This document shows, piece after piece, positions 43,064-51,602 of a DNA stretch of 64,000 nucleotides. The notes under the pieces were generated by a model. That model had not been told where the DNA came from and ran no database searches. It was given only the letters and a program-made list of their open reading frames with translations. The DNA comes from E44-bin32 sp034430595. Its GTDB lineage: Bacteria > Chloroflexota > Anaerolineae > Anaerolineales > E44-bin32. Positions within the stretch are counted from its first letter, which is position 1, and each line of letters begins with the position of its first letter. The stretch spans positions 76,857 to 140,856 of the forward strand of contig DAOUEL010000027.1 in assembly GCA_034430595.1 (NCBI GenBank), written 5' to 3'. Position numbers and translations under genes: made by a program.

Positions 43064-44101
43064 ATGGCGAACATCACCCTGGAAGACATCGCCAGGCAGG
43101 CAGGAGTCTCGCGCTCAACCGTTTCACGCGTGATCAACGAACAGCCGAACGTGAGCGAATCTGCCCGCAGCCGCGTCTTGGATGTCGTTCGTCACACCGG
43201 GTACATACCGAACGCGGCCGCCCGCACCCTGGCCTCACAGCGCTCGTGGATGCTCGGCCTGGTCCTGCCGCACAGCGTCAGTTCATTCTTCACAGACCCT
43301 TATTTCCCGTTATTGACCCAGGGTATTGCCCAGGCCTGCAACCAAAATAACTACACTCTTGGCTTGTTTCTGGTCGGGACCGAGGAAGACGAGGAAAAAA
43401 TTTTCCCGCGCGTTTCTCGTCGCGGACTGCTGGACGGTGTAATTGTACAAGCCGGCCATCATGGCGACCCGGTGATGGGCTGGCTGCTCGATTCGAGCAT
43501 CCCGCTCGTATTCGCCGGACGCCCTTTTCATCCCGGAAATTTCAGCTATATCGACATCGACAATGTCGATGCTTCGTACAATGCCGTCGTTCACCTGATC
43601 CGCCTGGGTCGAAAGCGCATCGCAACCATCGCCGGACCATCCCATAGTTCGGTGGGCGTCGACCGCCGGGCTGGCTACATTAAAGCGTTAAAGGATCGCG
43701 GCCTGGAACTGAATACGGAGTTGATCGTTGAGGGCGATTTCACCGATGCTGGTGGCTACTTTGCCATGCAGCAATTGCTGCCGCAGCATCCCGACGCTGT
43801 GTTCGCAGCTTCCGACACCATGGCGTACGGCGCCGTGCGCGCGATCAAAGAAGCCGGGCTGCACATCCCACGCGATCTCGCCGTGATTGGTTTCGATGAT
43901 TTACCGCTCGCGAACGCGTCGAATCCGTCACTGACCACCGTCCGCCAGCCCGTTTTGAAGTTTGGCGTTGCGGCGGTTGAGCTGCTGATCGACCTGATCG
44001 AAAACGGCACACAGCCGCCGCGCCGGATTATGTTAGGGACAGAATTGATCATCCGCGAGTCTTGTGGTGCATCTCGTCGAGGACCGGATTTTCCCTCATG
44101 A
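43064..44101 (+). CDS. LacI-family transcriptional regulator of the glycan locus
   Basis: A 345-residue repressor. The helix-turn-helix and hinge are classical (ITLEDIARQAGVSRSTVSRV, then NAAARTLASQ). The periplasmic-binding-like effector domain runs from about residue 62, with FAASDTMAYGAVRAIKEAGL and VIGFDDLPLANASNPSLTTV. It likely represses its own gene and the downstream ABC/glycosidase genes until a disaccharide such as cellobiose or mannobiose binds. The leader is about 120 bases long and the ribosome site (GGGAGG) is rather far from the ATG. Confidence 0.94.
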   Translation: MANITLEDIARQAGVSRSTVSRVINEQPNVSESARSRVLDVVRHTGYIPNAAARTLASQRSWMLGLVLPHSVSSFFTDPYFPLLTQGIAQACNQNNYTLGLFLVGTEEDEEKIFPRVSRRGLLDGVIVQAGHHGDPVMGWLLDSSIPLVFAGRPFHPGNFSYIDIDNVDASYNAVVHLIRLGRKRIATIAGPSHSSVGVDRRAGYIKALKDRGLELNTELIVEGDFTDAGGYFAMQQLLPQHPDAVFAASDTMAYGAVRAIKEAGLHIPRDLAVIGFDDLPLANASNPSLTTVRQPVLKFGVAAVELLIDLIENGTQPPRRIMLGTELIIRESCGASRRGPDFPS

Positions 44102-44257
44102 GACAGATCGTTCTTGGATCTATGCTATGGGCGTTTTTCCAACCAAACCCGCACTTCGATTGTGCCAGGAGGAGGTGAATCCTCAAAAGAAAGCCAAGGA
44201 AAATGTACTTCTCAAGGACCTCCAACCTATTACCGATGGGAAAAAGGAGAAAGAAAG

Positions 44258-46147
44258 ATGAAACGCCTAACCGCAATACTATCCATTCTGATGGCCATGA
44301 GTATGCTCCTAGGAGCTTGCGCAACTCCGACAGCAGAGCCAACGGAAGCCATGGCCGCGCCAACGTCAGAAGTGGAAGTTGCACCGACAGAAGCAATGCC
44401 TGCTGAACCGGCTGATATTGTTGCTTCATTGCCCCGCAATGAAACCATGTACTTCAATGGGCAGCAGTGGGGGCCGGTTGTTTGTTGGAATCCCTACTCG
44501 TCCAACTGCAATAACGCGTTGGCCATCGCTCAGCAGGACAATGCGCGCGTGCTCATGTTCGAAACCCCGTACCTGTACGACATGCTCGACGGCCAGATGT
44601 ATCCACTTCTGGCGGACGGGGATTATGTTTGGAACGACGCGCATACCGAGATCACCTTCAAGATCAACCCGGCCGCGCACTGGAGTGATGGCACACCGGT
44701 GACTGCCGAAGATGTTGCTTACACCTGGGATGCTAACATCAAGTACGAAACCAATCCCGGCGTAAACAACAGGGATTACATCGAATCCATCACCGCTGTG
44801 GATCCCATGACGGTCGTGGTCAAGGCCAAGCTGGATGCGGACGGCAAAGCGATCAATCCGCTGTTGGTAGCGGCTTACCTGAGCAGCAGCTATGTGATCC
44901 AGAAAGCCTGGACCCAGACATTGGAAGCACGGACAGGCGATCCGGAGTCCTTCAAAGCCGATGTCGCCGAGGATGTCGTTTGGTCTGGCCCATACCACAA
45001 GTTCTTCGCGGACGACACGAAGGTCATCCTCGTCCGCGATGACAATTACTGGGGTCAGGACGCTTCCATGTTTGGTATGCTCCCGGTTCCGAAGTACCTG
45101 GGGCACCAGATGTTCAAGGATAACGCGGCTGGATCTGTTGCCCTGGCACAAGGCGAAGTGGATGTCAGCCAGCAGTTCAACTCCAACATCCAGATCCTGT
45201 GGCTCAACTACGGCCTGCCGATCTCCACGTACCTGCCCGAGGCTCCGTACGGCATTGGCGCTAGTCTGCCAACGGCTTTCTACAACATGAAATCCTATGG
45301 TTTAGACGAGCTGGCCATCCGTAAAGCGATCGCCATTGCGGTTGACTACGACACCATCATCGCCAACGCGATGACCAACCAATCGGCGACCTTCGCCCAG
45401 GTGCCGCGCTCGTTGATGAACCCAACCCCCGGCGAGCAGGCGCTCTACGATCACGCTGTTGTCGCCGACCTGCAGTGGGTTGGCAAGGACATTGAAGGCG
45501 CCAAGGCGCTGCTCGACGAAGCGGGAATCGTCGATACCGATGGCGATGGCTGGCGTGAACTCAACGGGCAGAAACTCAGCTACGTGGCGACCTGCCCCAA
45601 CGGCTGGTCTGACTGGCAGGCTGCGATGGAAGTAGTGGCTGCCGCAGGCAAGAACATCGGGATTGACATCACAACCAACTACCCCGAATGGGCTGTTTAT
45701 CAGACCGTCGTCACGGACTGGGAGCAGCTCCCCGAAACGGGCTACGACATCTTAATGATGTGGTCAGACGGCGCTGGCCCAACACAACCCTGGGGCCGCA
45801 TCCGCCATCTGATCAGCTCTGAATTTGCCGAGACCATAAACAACTGGAACGGCAACTGGGGCGGCTACAAGAATCCTGAGGCCGATGCGCTGATCCAGGC
45901 GATCCCGACTGAGACTGATCCCGCCAAGCTGAAGGAGATGTACACGGAATTGGTTAAGATGTACCTGACCGATATCCCCTCCTTCACGCTCATGTACCGC
46001 CCGCAATCGTTCCATGCGGTGAACGAGAGCGTTTGGACCAACTTCCCACACCAGGGTGATGGTACCAACCCGCCCGTCCCGCCGCTTGACTGTATGGACG
46101 GTTGGGGCGTAGCGTGTCTCTATAACGTCACGCTTGTCAATCCGTAA
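44258..46147 (+). CDS. ABC transporter substrate-binding lipoprotein, family 5 (oligosaccharide/oligopeptide)
   Basis: A 629-residue protein from ATG 44258 (AAGGAG site). The lipoprotein signal ends LLGAC (Cys21) and a Thr/Pro/Glu/Ala linker follows. The rest is an SBP_bac_5 fold: YPLLADGDYVWNDAHTEITF, FKINPAAHWSDGTPVTAEDV and DELAIRKAIAIAVDYDTIIA. Although the family is named for peptides, related proteins in Thermotoga and Chloroflexota bind beta-glucan and mannan oligosaccharides, which fits the glycosidases here. It begins the transporter operon. Confidence 0.93.
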   Translation: MKRLTAILSILMAMSMLLGACATPTAEPTEAMAAPTSEVEVAPTEAMPAEPADIVASLPRNETMYFNGQQWGPVVCWNPYSSNCNNALAIAQQDNARVLMFETPYLYDMLDGQMYPLLADGDYVWNDAHTEITFKINPAAHWSDGTPVTAEDVAYTWDANIKYETNPGVNNRDYIESITAVDPMTVVVKAKLDADGKAINPLLVAAYLSSSYVIQKAWTQTLEARTGDPESFKADVAEDVVWSGPYHKFFADDTKVILVRDDNYWGQDASMFGMLPVPKYLGHQMFKDNAAGSVALAQGEVDVSQQFNSNIQILWLNYGLPISTYLPEAPYGIGASLPTAFYNMKSYGLDELAIRKAIAIAVDYDTIIANAMTNQSATFAQVPRSLMNPTPGEQALYDHAVVADLQWVGKDIEGAKALLDEAGIVDTDGDGWRELNGQKLSYVATCPNGWSDWQAAMEVVAAAGKNIGIDITTNYPEWAVYQTVVTDWEQLPETGYDILMMWSDGAGPTQPWGRIRHLISSEFAETINNWNGNWGGYKNPEADALIQAIPTETDPAKLKEMYTELVKMYLTDIPSFTLMYRPQSFHAVNESVWTNFPHQGDGTNPPVPPLDCMDGWGVACLYNVTLVNP

Positions 46148-46163
46148 GATATAGATCAATATA

Positions 46164-46198
46164 GACAGCCATGTTCCGCTAACAACGGAACATGGCTG
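46164..46198 (+). terminator. Perfect 14-bp hairpin between binding-protein and permease genes
   Basis: ACAGCCATGTTCCG (46164-46177) and CGGAACATGGCTGT (46185-46198) pair completely around CTAACAA and are followed by TTTAT. It lies 16 bases after the binding-protein stop. It probably lowers read-through or protects the upstream mRNA, giving more binding protein than permease. Confidence 0.8.
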
Positions 46199-46224
46199 TT
46201 TATCAGATTAACCAGGAGGTTGAG

Positions 46225-47229
46225 TTGAAAGGATACTGGAAATACTTCCTCAACAAGGGCTTCTGGTTCTTTATCACGTTCATCTGCGCATTCATTCTGA
46301 ATTTTATATTGCCCCGCTTGATGCCGGGTGATCCGGTAGCGGTCATTACCCAAAAGGCCACGCAAGGCATGCAAAGCCAGAGCGGGATCCAGGCGGTGTA
46401 TGAGTACTACGCGAACGTGTTTGGCACCAACAAACCCATCACGACACAATTCGTCCTCTACCTGAAAAATGTAATCCATGGTGATTTTGGTATATCGTTC
46501 AGCCAGTATCCCCGGCCGGTGGCAGATATCCTCCGGTCGTCTATCTGGTGGACGATCGGTCTGCAGTTCCCAGCCATCATCGTCGGCTGGCTGATCGGAA
46601 ACACGCTCGGCGCATTGGCGGCCTATCTTAAAAAGGGCTTCGATAAAGTCATCATGCCGGTCAGTATTTTCGTAAGCAATTTCCCGGCATTTGGCATGGC
46701 GGTTATTTTGCTGGTCATATTCGGCGTCGGGCTGAAATGGTTCCCTACTTCAGGTGGCTATGGGTTCGACTTGATTCCTAACTTCAGCTGGACATTCATC
46801 TGGTCGGTGATCGTGCATTATCAACTGCCATTCTGGTCGATTGTTTTAATCGCCATTGGTGGCCAGGCGATCGGCATGCGCTCCATGTCGATCTATGAGC
46901 TGAACGCGGATTACGTGAAATACAGCCGCTACCTAGGGATCAAGGACCGCAAGATTATCGGCTACGTGTTTCGCAACGCCATGCTGCCCCAGGTGACCGG
47001 CCTGGCGTTATCCATCGGCACCATGGTCGGTGGGGCGCTGGTGGCGGAAATCATTTTCAGCTATCCGGGTCTCGGTTACACCATGTTAAACGGCGTAATG
47101 GGGCAGGATTATCCGCTGATCTCAGCGGCCACCTTGATCGTCACCTTGATGGTGCTAGCGGCGATGTTTGTCATCGATATCGTTTATGGCTTTATTGACC
47201 CGCGCGTCAAAGCGGCACAGTTCGATTAG
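46225..47229 (+). CDS. ABC transporter permease, DppB/OppB type
   Basis: A 334-residue permease. The start is taken as TTG 46225 because AGGAGG lies five bases before it; the in-frame ATG at 46192 lies inside the hairpin and lacks a site. Six helices are seen with the BPD_transp_1 pattern, including the EAA-like loop region around DYVKYSRYLGIKDRKIIGYV and FRNAMLPQVTGLALSIGTMV. It pairs with the next permease. Confidence 0.9.
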   Translation: MKGYWKYFLNKGFWFFITFICAFILNFILPRLMPGDPVAVITQKATQGMQSQSGIQAVYEYYANVFGTNKPITTQFVLYLKNVIHGDFGISFSQYPRPVADILRSSIWWTIGLQFPAIIVGWLIGNTLGALAAYLKKGFDKVIMPVSIFVSNFPAFGMAVILLVIFGVGLKWFPTSGGYGFDLIPNFSWTFIWSVIVHYQLPFWSIVLIAIGGQAIGMRSMSIYELNADYVKYSRYLGIKDRKIIGYVFRNAMLPQVTGLALSIGTMVGGALVAEIIFSYPGLGYTMLNGVMGQDYPLISAATLIVTLMVLAAMFVIDIVYGFIDPRVKAAQFD

Positions 47230-47243
47230 GAAGTTAACTTGAA

Positions 47244-48494
47244 ATGAAACACACCCTTCGGCAAATTTTTCGGTCCTCCAATTTCTTGCTTGGGTTCATT
47301 ATTTTTACGTTCTTGTTGCTGGTCGTGACCATTTATCCAATCCTCATTAAACATCCCCCTCTGGAAATCATCGGCCAGGGCACCTTCTTCCAGCCCGGCG
47401 TCTATGTAAATGTTTATGATTCCATCAGTGCTCCTAAGTACATCCTTAACCTAAGCAATGCTGCCGCAAACCGCATAAGCAACAGATTGGGGGACGAGGA
47501 ACGCCAGGACATGAAGACCTGGCTGATAGCCTATGGGGTTCCGGAAGATCAGATTGATATTGTTGACACCGCAAAGCTCCTGGATCTGTGGATGAACAGT
47601 TACGACCCCAACTTGATGCTGCCCGGAATGACCTATGCCAAGTCGCAGTTCTATCAAAGACTCGATGCTTCGCTGGAGGGGATTCTTGAAACAGAGGGGG
47701 TCAGCATCGCAGTAGCAAATCCCCAAACAGGCGCCCTGGAGGAGAGACAGTTCATACAACAATCCGAATATGTGAATATCGATCAGGTTGCGAATGTGCG
47801 CGTGTTGCTCCTTGGAACAGACAACTTCGGACGGGATGTGCTGACCGAGCTGGTTAAGGCTACCAAGGTATCGCTGCAGATTGGCCTTGTCGCCGGAACC
47901 GTCGCAACCTTGATCGGTTTGACCCTCGGGCTGCTGGCGGGATATATCGGTGGGCTGATGGACGATATCATCATGTTCGTCACGAACCTCTTTACCGTCA
48001 TCCCTGGTTTTGTGCTGTTGATCTTGATCTCATTCAGCATCGGGCAGGAACATCGCGGTGCAAATACGATCGCAGTAGTGATCGGCTTTACTTCCTGGGT
48101 GTGGACAACCCGTGCAGTGCGGGCACAAGTGATCTCCTTGCGCAATCGCGATCACGTCAATCTTTCGAAATTGTCCGGGCACTCCGTTTTGCACATCATC
48201 CTGTCGGATATTCTGCCCTACATTGCATCCTATGTCGTCATGGCCTTTATTTTGCAGATTTCCTCCGGAATTCTGTCTGAGGCCGGATTATCCATCCTCG
48301 GGTTGGGCCCTCGGACCACGTTAGAGCCCACCTTGGGCTTGATGATGAACTGGTCGTTGATCTACCAGGCGGAAATCCTCGGAAAATGGTGGGCTTACTT
48401 TCCCGTAATCGTAACCATTGCTTTGATCACGTTCTCGATGAATTTGATGAATACCGGTCTCGACCAGGTCTTCAATCCAGCCTTGAGGGAGTAA
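47244..48494 (+). CDS. ABC transporter permease, DppC/OppC type, with long periplasmic insert
   Basis: A 416-residue permease, about 110-130 residues longer than ordinary DppC. The extra length is a soluble region between helix 1 (about 15-38) and helix 2 (starting near 205, LQIGLVAGTVATLIGLTLGL), ending in the usual LLGTDNFGRDVLTELVKATK. The EAA loop is near RNRDHVNLSKLSGHSVLHII. The insert may contact the large binding protein. Stop and next start are ten bases apart. Confidence 0.92.
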   Translation: MKHTLRQIFRSSNFLLGFIIFTFLLLVVTIYPILIKHPPLEIIGQGTFFQPGVYVNVYDSISAPKYILNLSNAAANRISNRLGDEERQDMKTWLIAYGVPEDQIDIVDTAKLLDLWMNSYDPNLMLPGMTYAKSQFYQRLDASLEGILETEGVSIAVANPQTGALEERQFIQQSEYVNIDQVANVRVLLLGTDNFGRDVLTELVKATKVSLQIGLVAGTVATLIGLTLGLLAGYIGGLMDDIIMFVTNLFTVIPGFVLLILISFSIGQEHRGANTIAVVIGFTSWVWTTRAVRAQVISLRNRDHVNLSKLSGHSVLHIILSDILPYIASYVVMAFILQISSGILSEAGLSILGLGPRTTLEPTLGLMMNWSLIYQAEILGKWWAYFPVIVTIALITFSMNLMNTGLDQVFNPALRE

Positions 48495-48503
48495 GCGACT
48501 GCG

Positions 48504-49514
48504 ATGTCGAAGGTCATGCTAGAGGTCAACGAGCTGACGACAAAATACGTCACCCGCTTTGGGGAGGATGTTTACGCAGTCGACCACGTTTCTCTGAAGG
48601 TTGAAGAGGGGAAGTCGCTGGGAATTTCGGGGGAATCCGGCTGCGGAAAATCGACCCTCGCGCTCAGCCTGATGGGCTATTACTTCGCTCCGCTGCACTA
48701 CACAAGCGGGGAGATTATCATCGATGGGCGGAACATTTCTGGAATGGATCCCGATGATATTCGCCGGTCGATCCTGGGTACGGAGATCTCCTATATTCCC
48801 CAAAGCGCAATGAACGCACTCAACCCCACCCAAAAGATTATCCGGTTCCTTGAGGACGTGATTCGAGCCCATGATCCAAAAGTGACAAAGGAGGAGATTT
48901 ACGAACTTGCCAGAGAACGATTTGAAACTCTGGGGCTTCCAGCGGAGGTGCTGCAGAAATATCCGGTCGAATTATCGGGTGGGATGAAACAGCGCACCGT
49001 GATCGCGATTTCTGTCATCCTTTGTCCAAAGATACTAATCGCTGATGAACCCTCTTCCGCGCTTGATGTGACCTCGCAGAAAATGGTCATCAAAATGCTG
49101 CTGGATTTGATGGAAAAGGGTTTCATCAAATCGATGATCTTTATCACACATGAACTTCCGCTCCTTTATAACGTGACCGATGACATTATGGTCATGTACG
49201 CAGGGCAGATCGTGGAAAAGGGCACCGCCCGGGAAGCTGTCTTTGACCCCCTCCATCCATATTCAAAAGGTCTCATGGGTTCGATCATTGTGCCCGAAAT
49301 TGGCCTGCGGGACATGAAACTAACGGCCATTCCTGGTGTGCCGCCGAATCTTAAAAAGCCTCCGGCTGGCTGTCAGTTTGCAGAGCGCTGCAAATATGTT
49401 CAGCCACAATGTAAGGTGCGCGCTATCGATCTTCGCGACATAGGTGGCGGACGTGCCTACCGCTGTATCTTCTCGGAGGAACAACTGAGGGAGGCTTATA
49501 AAAATGGCGGATGA
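48504..49514 (+). CDS. ABC transporter ATP-binding protein, DppD/OppD type
   Basis: A 336-residue ATPase. Walker A GESGCGKS is near residue 39, the signature is LSGGMKQR, and Walker B ILIADEPSSALD. The C-terminal oligopeptide-transport extension has GCQFAERCKYVQPQCKVRA, whose Cys residues may bind an iron-sulfur cluster as in DppD homologues. It overlaps the next ATPase gene by 11 bases. Confidence 0.94.
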   Translation: MSKVMLEVNELTTKYVTRFGEDVYAVDHVSLKVEEGKSLGISGESGCGKSTLALSLMGYYFAPLHYTSGEIIIDGRNISGMDPDDIRRSILGTEISYIPQSAMNALNPTQKIIRFLEDVIRAHDPKVTKEEIYELARERFETLGLPAEVLQKYPVELSGGMKQRTVIAISVILCPKILIADEPSSALDVTSQKMVIKMLLDLMEKGFIKSMIFITHELPLLYNVTDDIMVMYAGQIVEKGTAREAVFDPLHPYSKGLMGSIIVPEIGLRDMKLTAIPGVPPNLKKPPAGCQFAERCKYVQPQCKVRAIDLRDIGGGRAYRCIFSEEQLREAYKNGG

Positions 49515-50316
49515 AAAAGGAATATGCCTCAGTGGAAAAGGGCTGACTAAAATTTTTGGGTATGGCCGTCAGAAATGTGTCGCCGTTGATCATGTCGACT
49601 TCGATTTTTATGAGGGTGAAGTCGTCTCGATCGTGGGTGAATCAGGCAGCGGTAAAACCACGCTGGCGAAGATGCTGCTGGGCTTGATCAGCATCACGGA
49701 AGGCGAGGTCTACTTCCAGGGGAAGAAGCGTGACATCAGTACGCAAAAGAAGAAAAAGGAGTACTGGACAAATATTCAGGCCATCTTTCAGGATCCATAC
49801 TGTTCCTACAACATCTTCAACAAAATTGATACCGTGCTTCTAGATTGTATTCACATGCGGGGAGGCAAAAAGCTGCCATATAAGAAAAAAGTGGAATTAA
49901 TGACCGAGGCCTGCAGCTTTGTGAATATGAAGTTTGAGGAAATGACGAATAAATACCCGTTTGAACTCTCCGGCGGACAGATGCAGCGCTTGATGATTGC
50001 CCGGATCTTCCTGCTGAAGCCAAAGATTTTACTGGCGGATGAACCAACTTCCATGATCGATGCCTGTTCTCGGGCAACGATCCTGGAAATGTTAATGCAA
50101 TTACGTAATGACATTGGGATGACGATTATCTTCATCACCCATGATATTGGCCTGGCGTATTACGTTTCTGACACTGTCTATATTATGGAGCATGGAAAAT
50201 TTGTTGAATGTGGTTGTGCCGATGATATGATCCTGCATCCCAAAGAGGCATACACCCGACGTTTGATCAGCGATGTTCCAAAGATCTATGAAGAATGGGA
50301 CCTCTCAACGGTGTGA
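49504..50316 (+). CDS. ABC transporter ATP-binding protein, DppF/OppF type
   Basis: A 270-residue ATPase: Walker A GESGSGKT near residue 45, the signature LSGGQMQR and Walker B ILLADEPTSMID. It lacks the long Cys-rich end of DppF and OppD. The base composition of this gene looks more AT-rich than its neighbours. It is translationally coupled to the preceding gene and completes the importer. Confidence 0.93.
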   Translation: MADEKGICLSGKGLTKIFGYGRQKCVAVDHVDFDFYEGEVVSIVGESGSGKTTLAKMLLGLISITEGEVYFQGKKRDISTQKKKKEYWTNIQAIFQDPYCSYNIFNKIDTVLLDCIHMRGGKKLPYKKKVELMTEACSFVNMKFEEMTNKYPFELSGGQMQRLMIARIFLLKPKILLADEPTSMIDACSRATILEMLMQLRNDIGMTIIFITHDIGLAYYVSDTVYIMEHGKFVECGCADDMILHPKEAYTRRLISDVPKIYEEWDLSTV

Positions 50317-50386
50317 TACAGCCCTCTTAAGTTCGGTACCGACCGATACCACCTGCTGCTCTGAAAAAGAATACCTGGACGCGCCT

Positions 50387-51595
50387 TTGAAGACTCTTCG
50401 TGCTGCAAAAAGTTACTCCTCATTAAGTCTGATCCTTCTCGCCTATGTGGCGTTTGTAGCCCTGGGGATGCCAGATGGCTTATTGGGGGTTGCCTGGCCT
50501 GCCATGCGGGCGGATTTTTCCATACCGCTCGATTCCCTGGGAATGCTGCTTTTTGCTGCTGTCGCTGGCTACATGACCTCCAGTTTCTTGAACGGCGCTT
50601 TGATAGCACAAATGGGAGTCGGTAAATTGCTGGCTGCCAGTTGCGTCCTGACCGGCTCAGCCCTGGTTGGCTATACTCTTGTTCCTTCGTGGTGGATGAT
50701 GGTTTTGCTGGGGGTGCTGGCAGGCCTGGGGGCGGGCGCCATTGACGCTGGTCTCAACACCTATGTCGCAACTTACTTTGGCGAAGGGTTGATGCAGTGG
50801 CTGCACGCCAGTTATGGAATCGGCGTTACGCTTGGCCCAATCATCATGACCCTGGCCCTGACAACCATGAATTCCTGGCGTACGGGTTATCGCGTGGTGG
50901 GTGGTTTCCAGCTCGCACTGGCTACCTGCTTTTTCCTAACCCTGCCATTGTGGGATCGAAAGGACCTCTCCGCCGGGAATGATGAACCCAAGCGCCTGAC
51001 CGATTACAAAACGCCGCTGGTCGATACGTTGCGCCACCCGCAGGTGTGGTTGAGCGCGGCTTTGTTCTTTTTGTATGTCGGCGCTGAAGTCTCACTAGGA
51101 ACTTGGACATACAGCCTGTTGATTGAGTCGCGCGGCATCAATCCGACGGTGGCTGGTCTGTGGGCAGGCAGTTATTGGGCGACCTTTACGGTTGGCCGGA
51201 TTTTGGCGGGGCTGGTTGCCAAACGGGCGGGTGTTAATCTCCTGGTGCAGGGTGGCCTGGTGGGTGCCTTTCTGGGCGTGGTATTGCTTGTCTGGAATCC
51301 CTCCGAAGCGGCAAATTTACTGGCGGTGGCTTTGATTGGTTTTTCGATTGCACCCATCTTTCCTGCCTTGATGTCAGGCACCAGCCAGCGGGTAGGTGCG
51401 GATTATGCCGCCAACACCATCGGCATGCAGATGACTGCGACCGGCTTGGGGACGGCAGTCATTCCCAGTCTTTTGGGGATCCTAGCCCGCCAATTTTCGT
51501 TGGAGGTAATACCTACCTCTCTCGGGGCGTTGTTCCTCGCATTGTTTGGATTTTATCGATTGTCGTTGAAACAACACGTCGGATTCATTGGGTAA
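50387..51595 (+). CDS. MFS sugar transporter
   Basis: A twelve-helix permease. The family-like N-terminus LILLAYVAFVALGMPDGLLG is preceded by a plausible TTG start at 50387, giving 402 residues. The frame is open back to ATG 50273, which would overlap the ATPase gene. Helices such as LAGLGAGAIDAGLNTYVATY and ALIGFSIAPIFPALMSGTSQ resemble the FucP/NagP-like sugar:proton symporters. It overlaps or abuts the beta-mannosidase gene, so it may take up mannose, mannobiose or another sugar from the same glycan. Confidence 0.85.
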   Translation: MKTLRAAKSYSSLSLILLAYVAFVALGMPDGLLGVAWPAMRADFSIPLDSLGMLLFAAVAGYMTSSFLNGALIAQMGVGKLLAASCVLTGSALVGYTLVPSWWMMVLLGVLAGLGAGAIDAGLNTYVATYFGEGLMQWLHASYGIGVTLGPIIMTLALTTMNSWRTGYRVVGGFQLALATCFFLTLPLWDRKDLSAGNDEPKRLTDYKTPLVDTLRHPQVWLSAALFFLYVGAEVSLGTWTYSLLIESRGINPTVAGLWAGSYWATFTVGRILAGLVAKRAGVNLLVQGGLVGAFLGVVLLVWNPSEAANLLAVALIGFSIAPIFPALMSGTSQRVGADYAANTIGMQMTATGLGTAVIPSLLGILARQFSLEVIPTSLGALFLALFGFYRLSLKQHVGFIG

Positions 51596-51602
51596 ACACA
51601 AT

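Noticed and set aside
46192..46224. ATG 46192 as the start of the DppB permease.
   Set aside because: It lies in the 3' arm of a perfect hairpin and has no ribosome site, while TTG 46225 follows AGGAGG at five bases.
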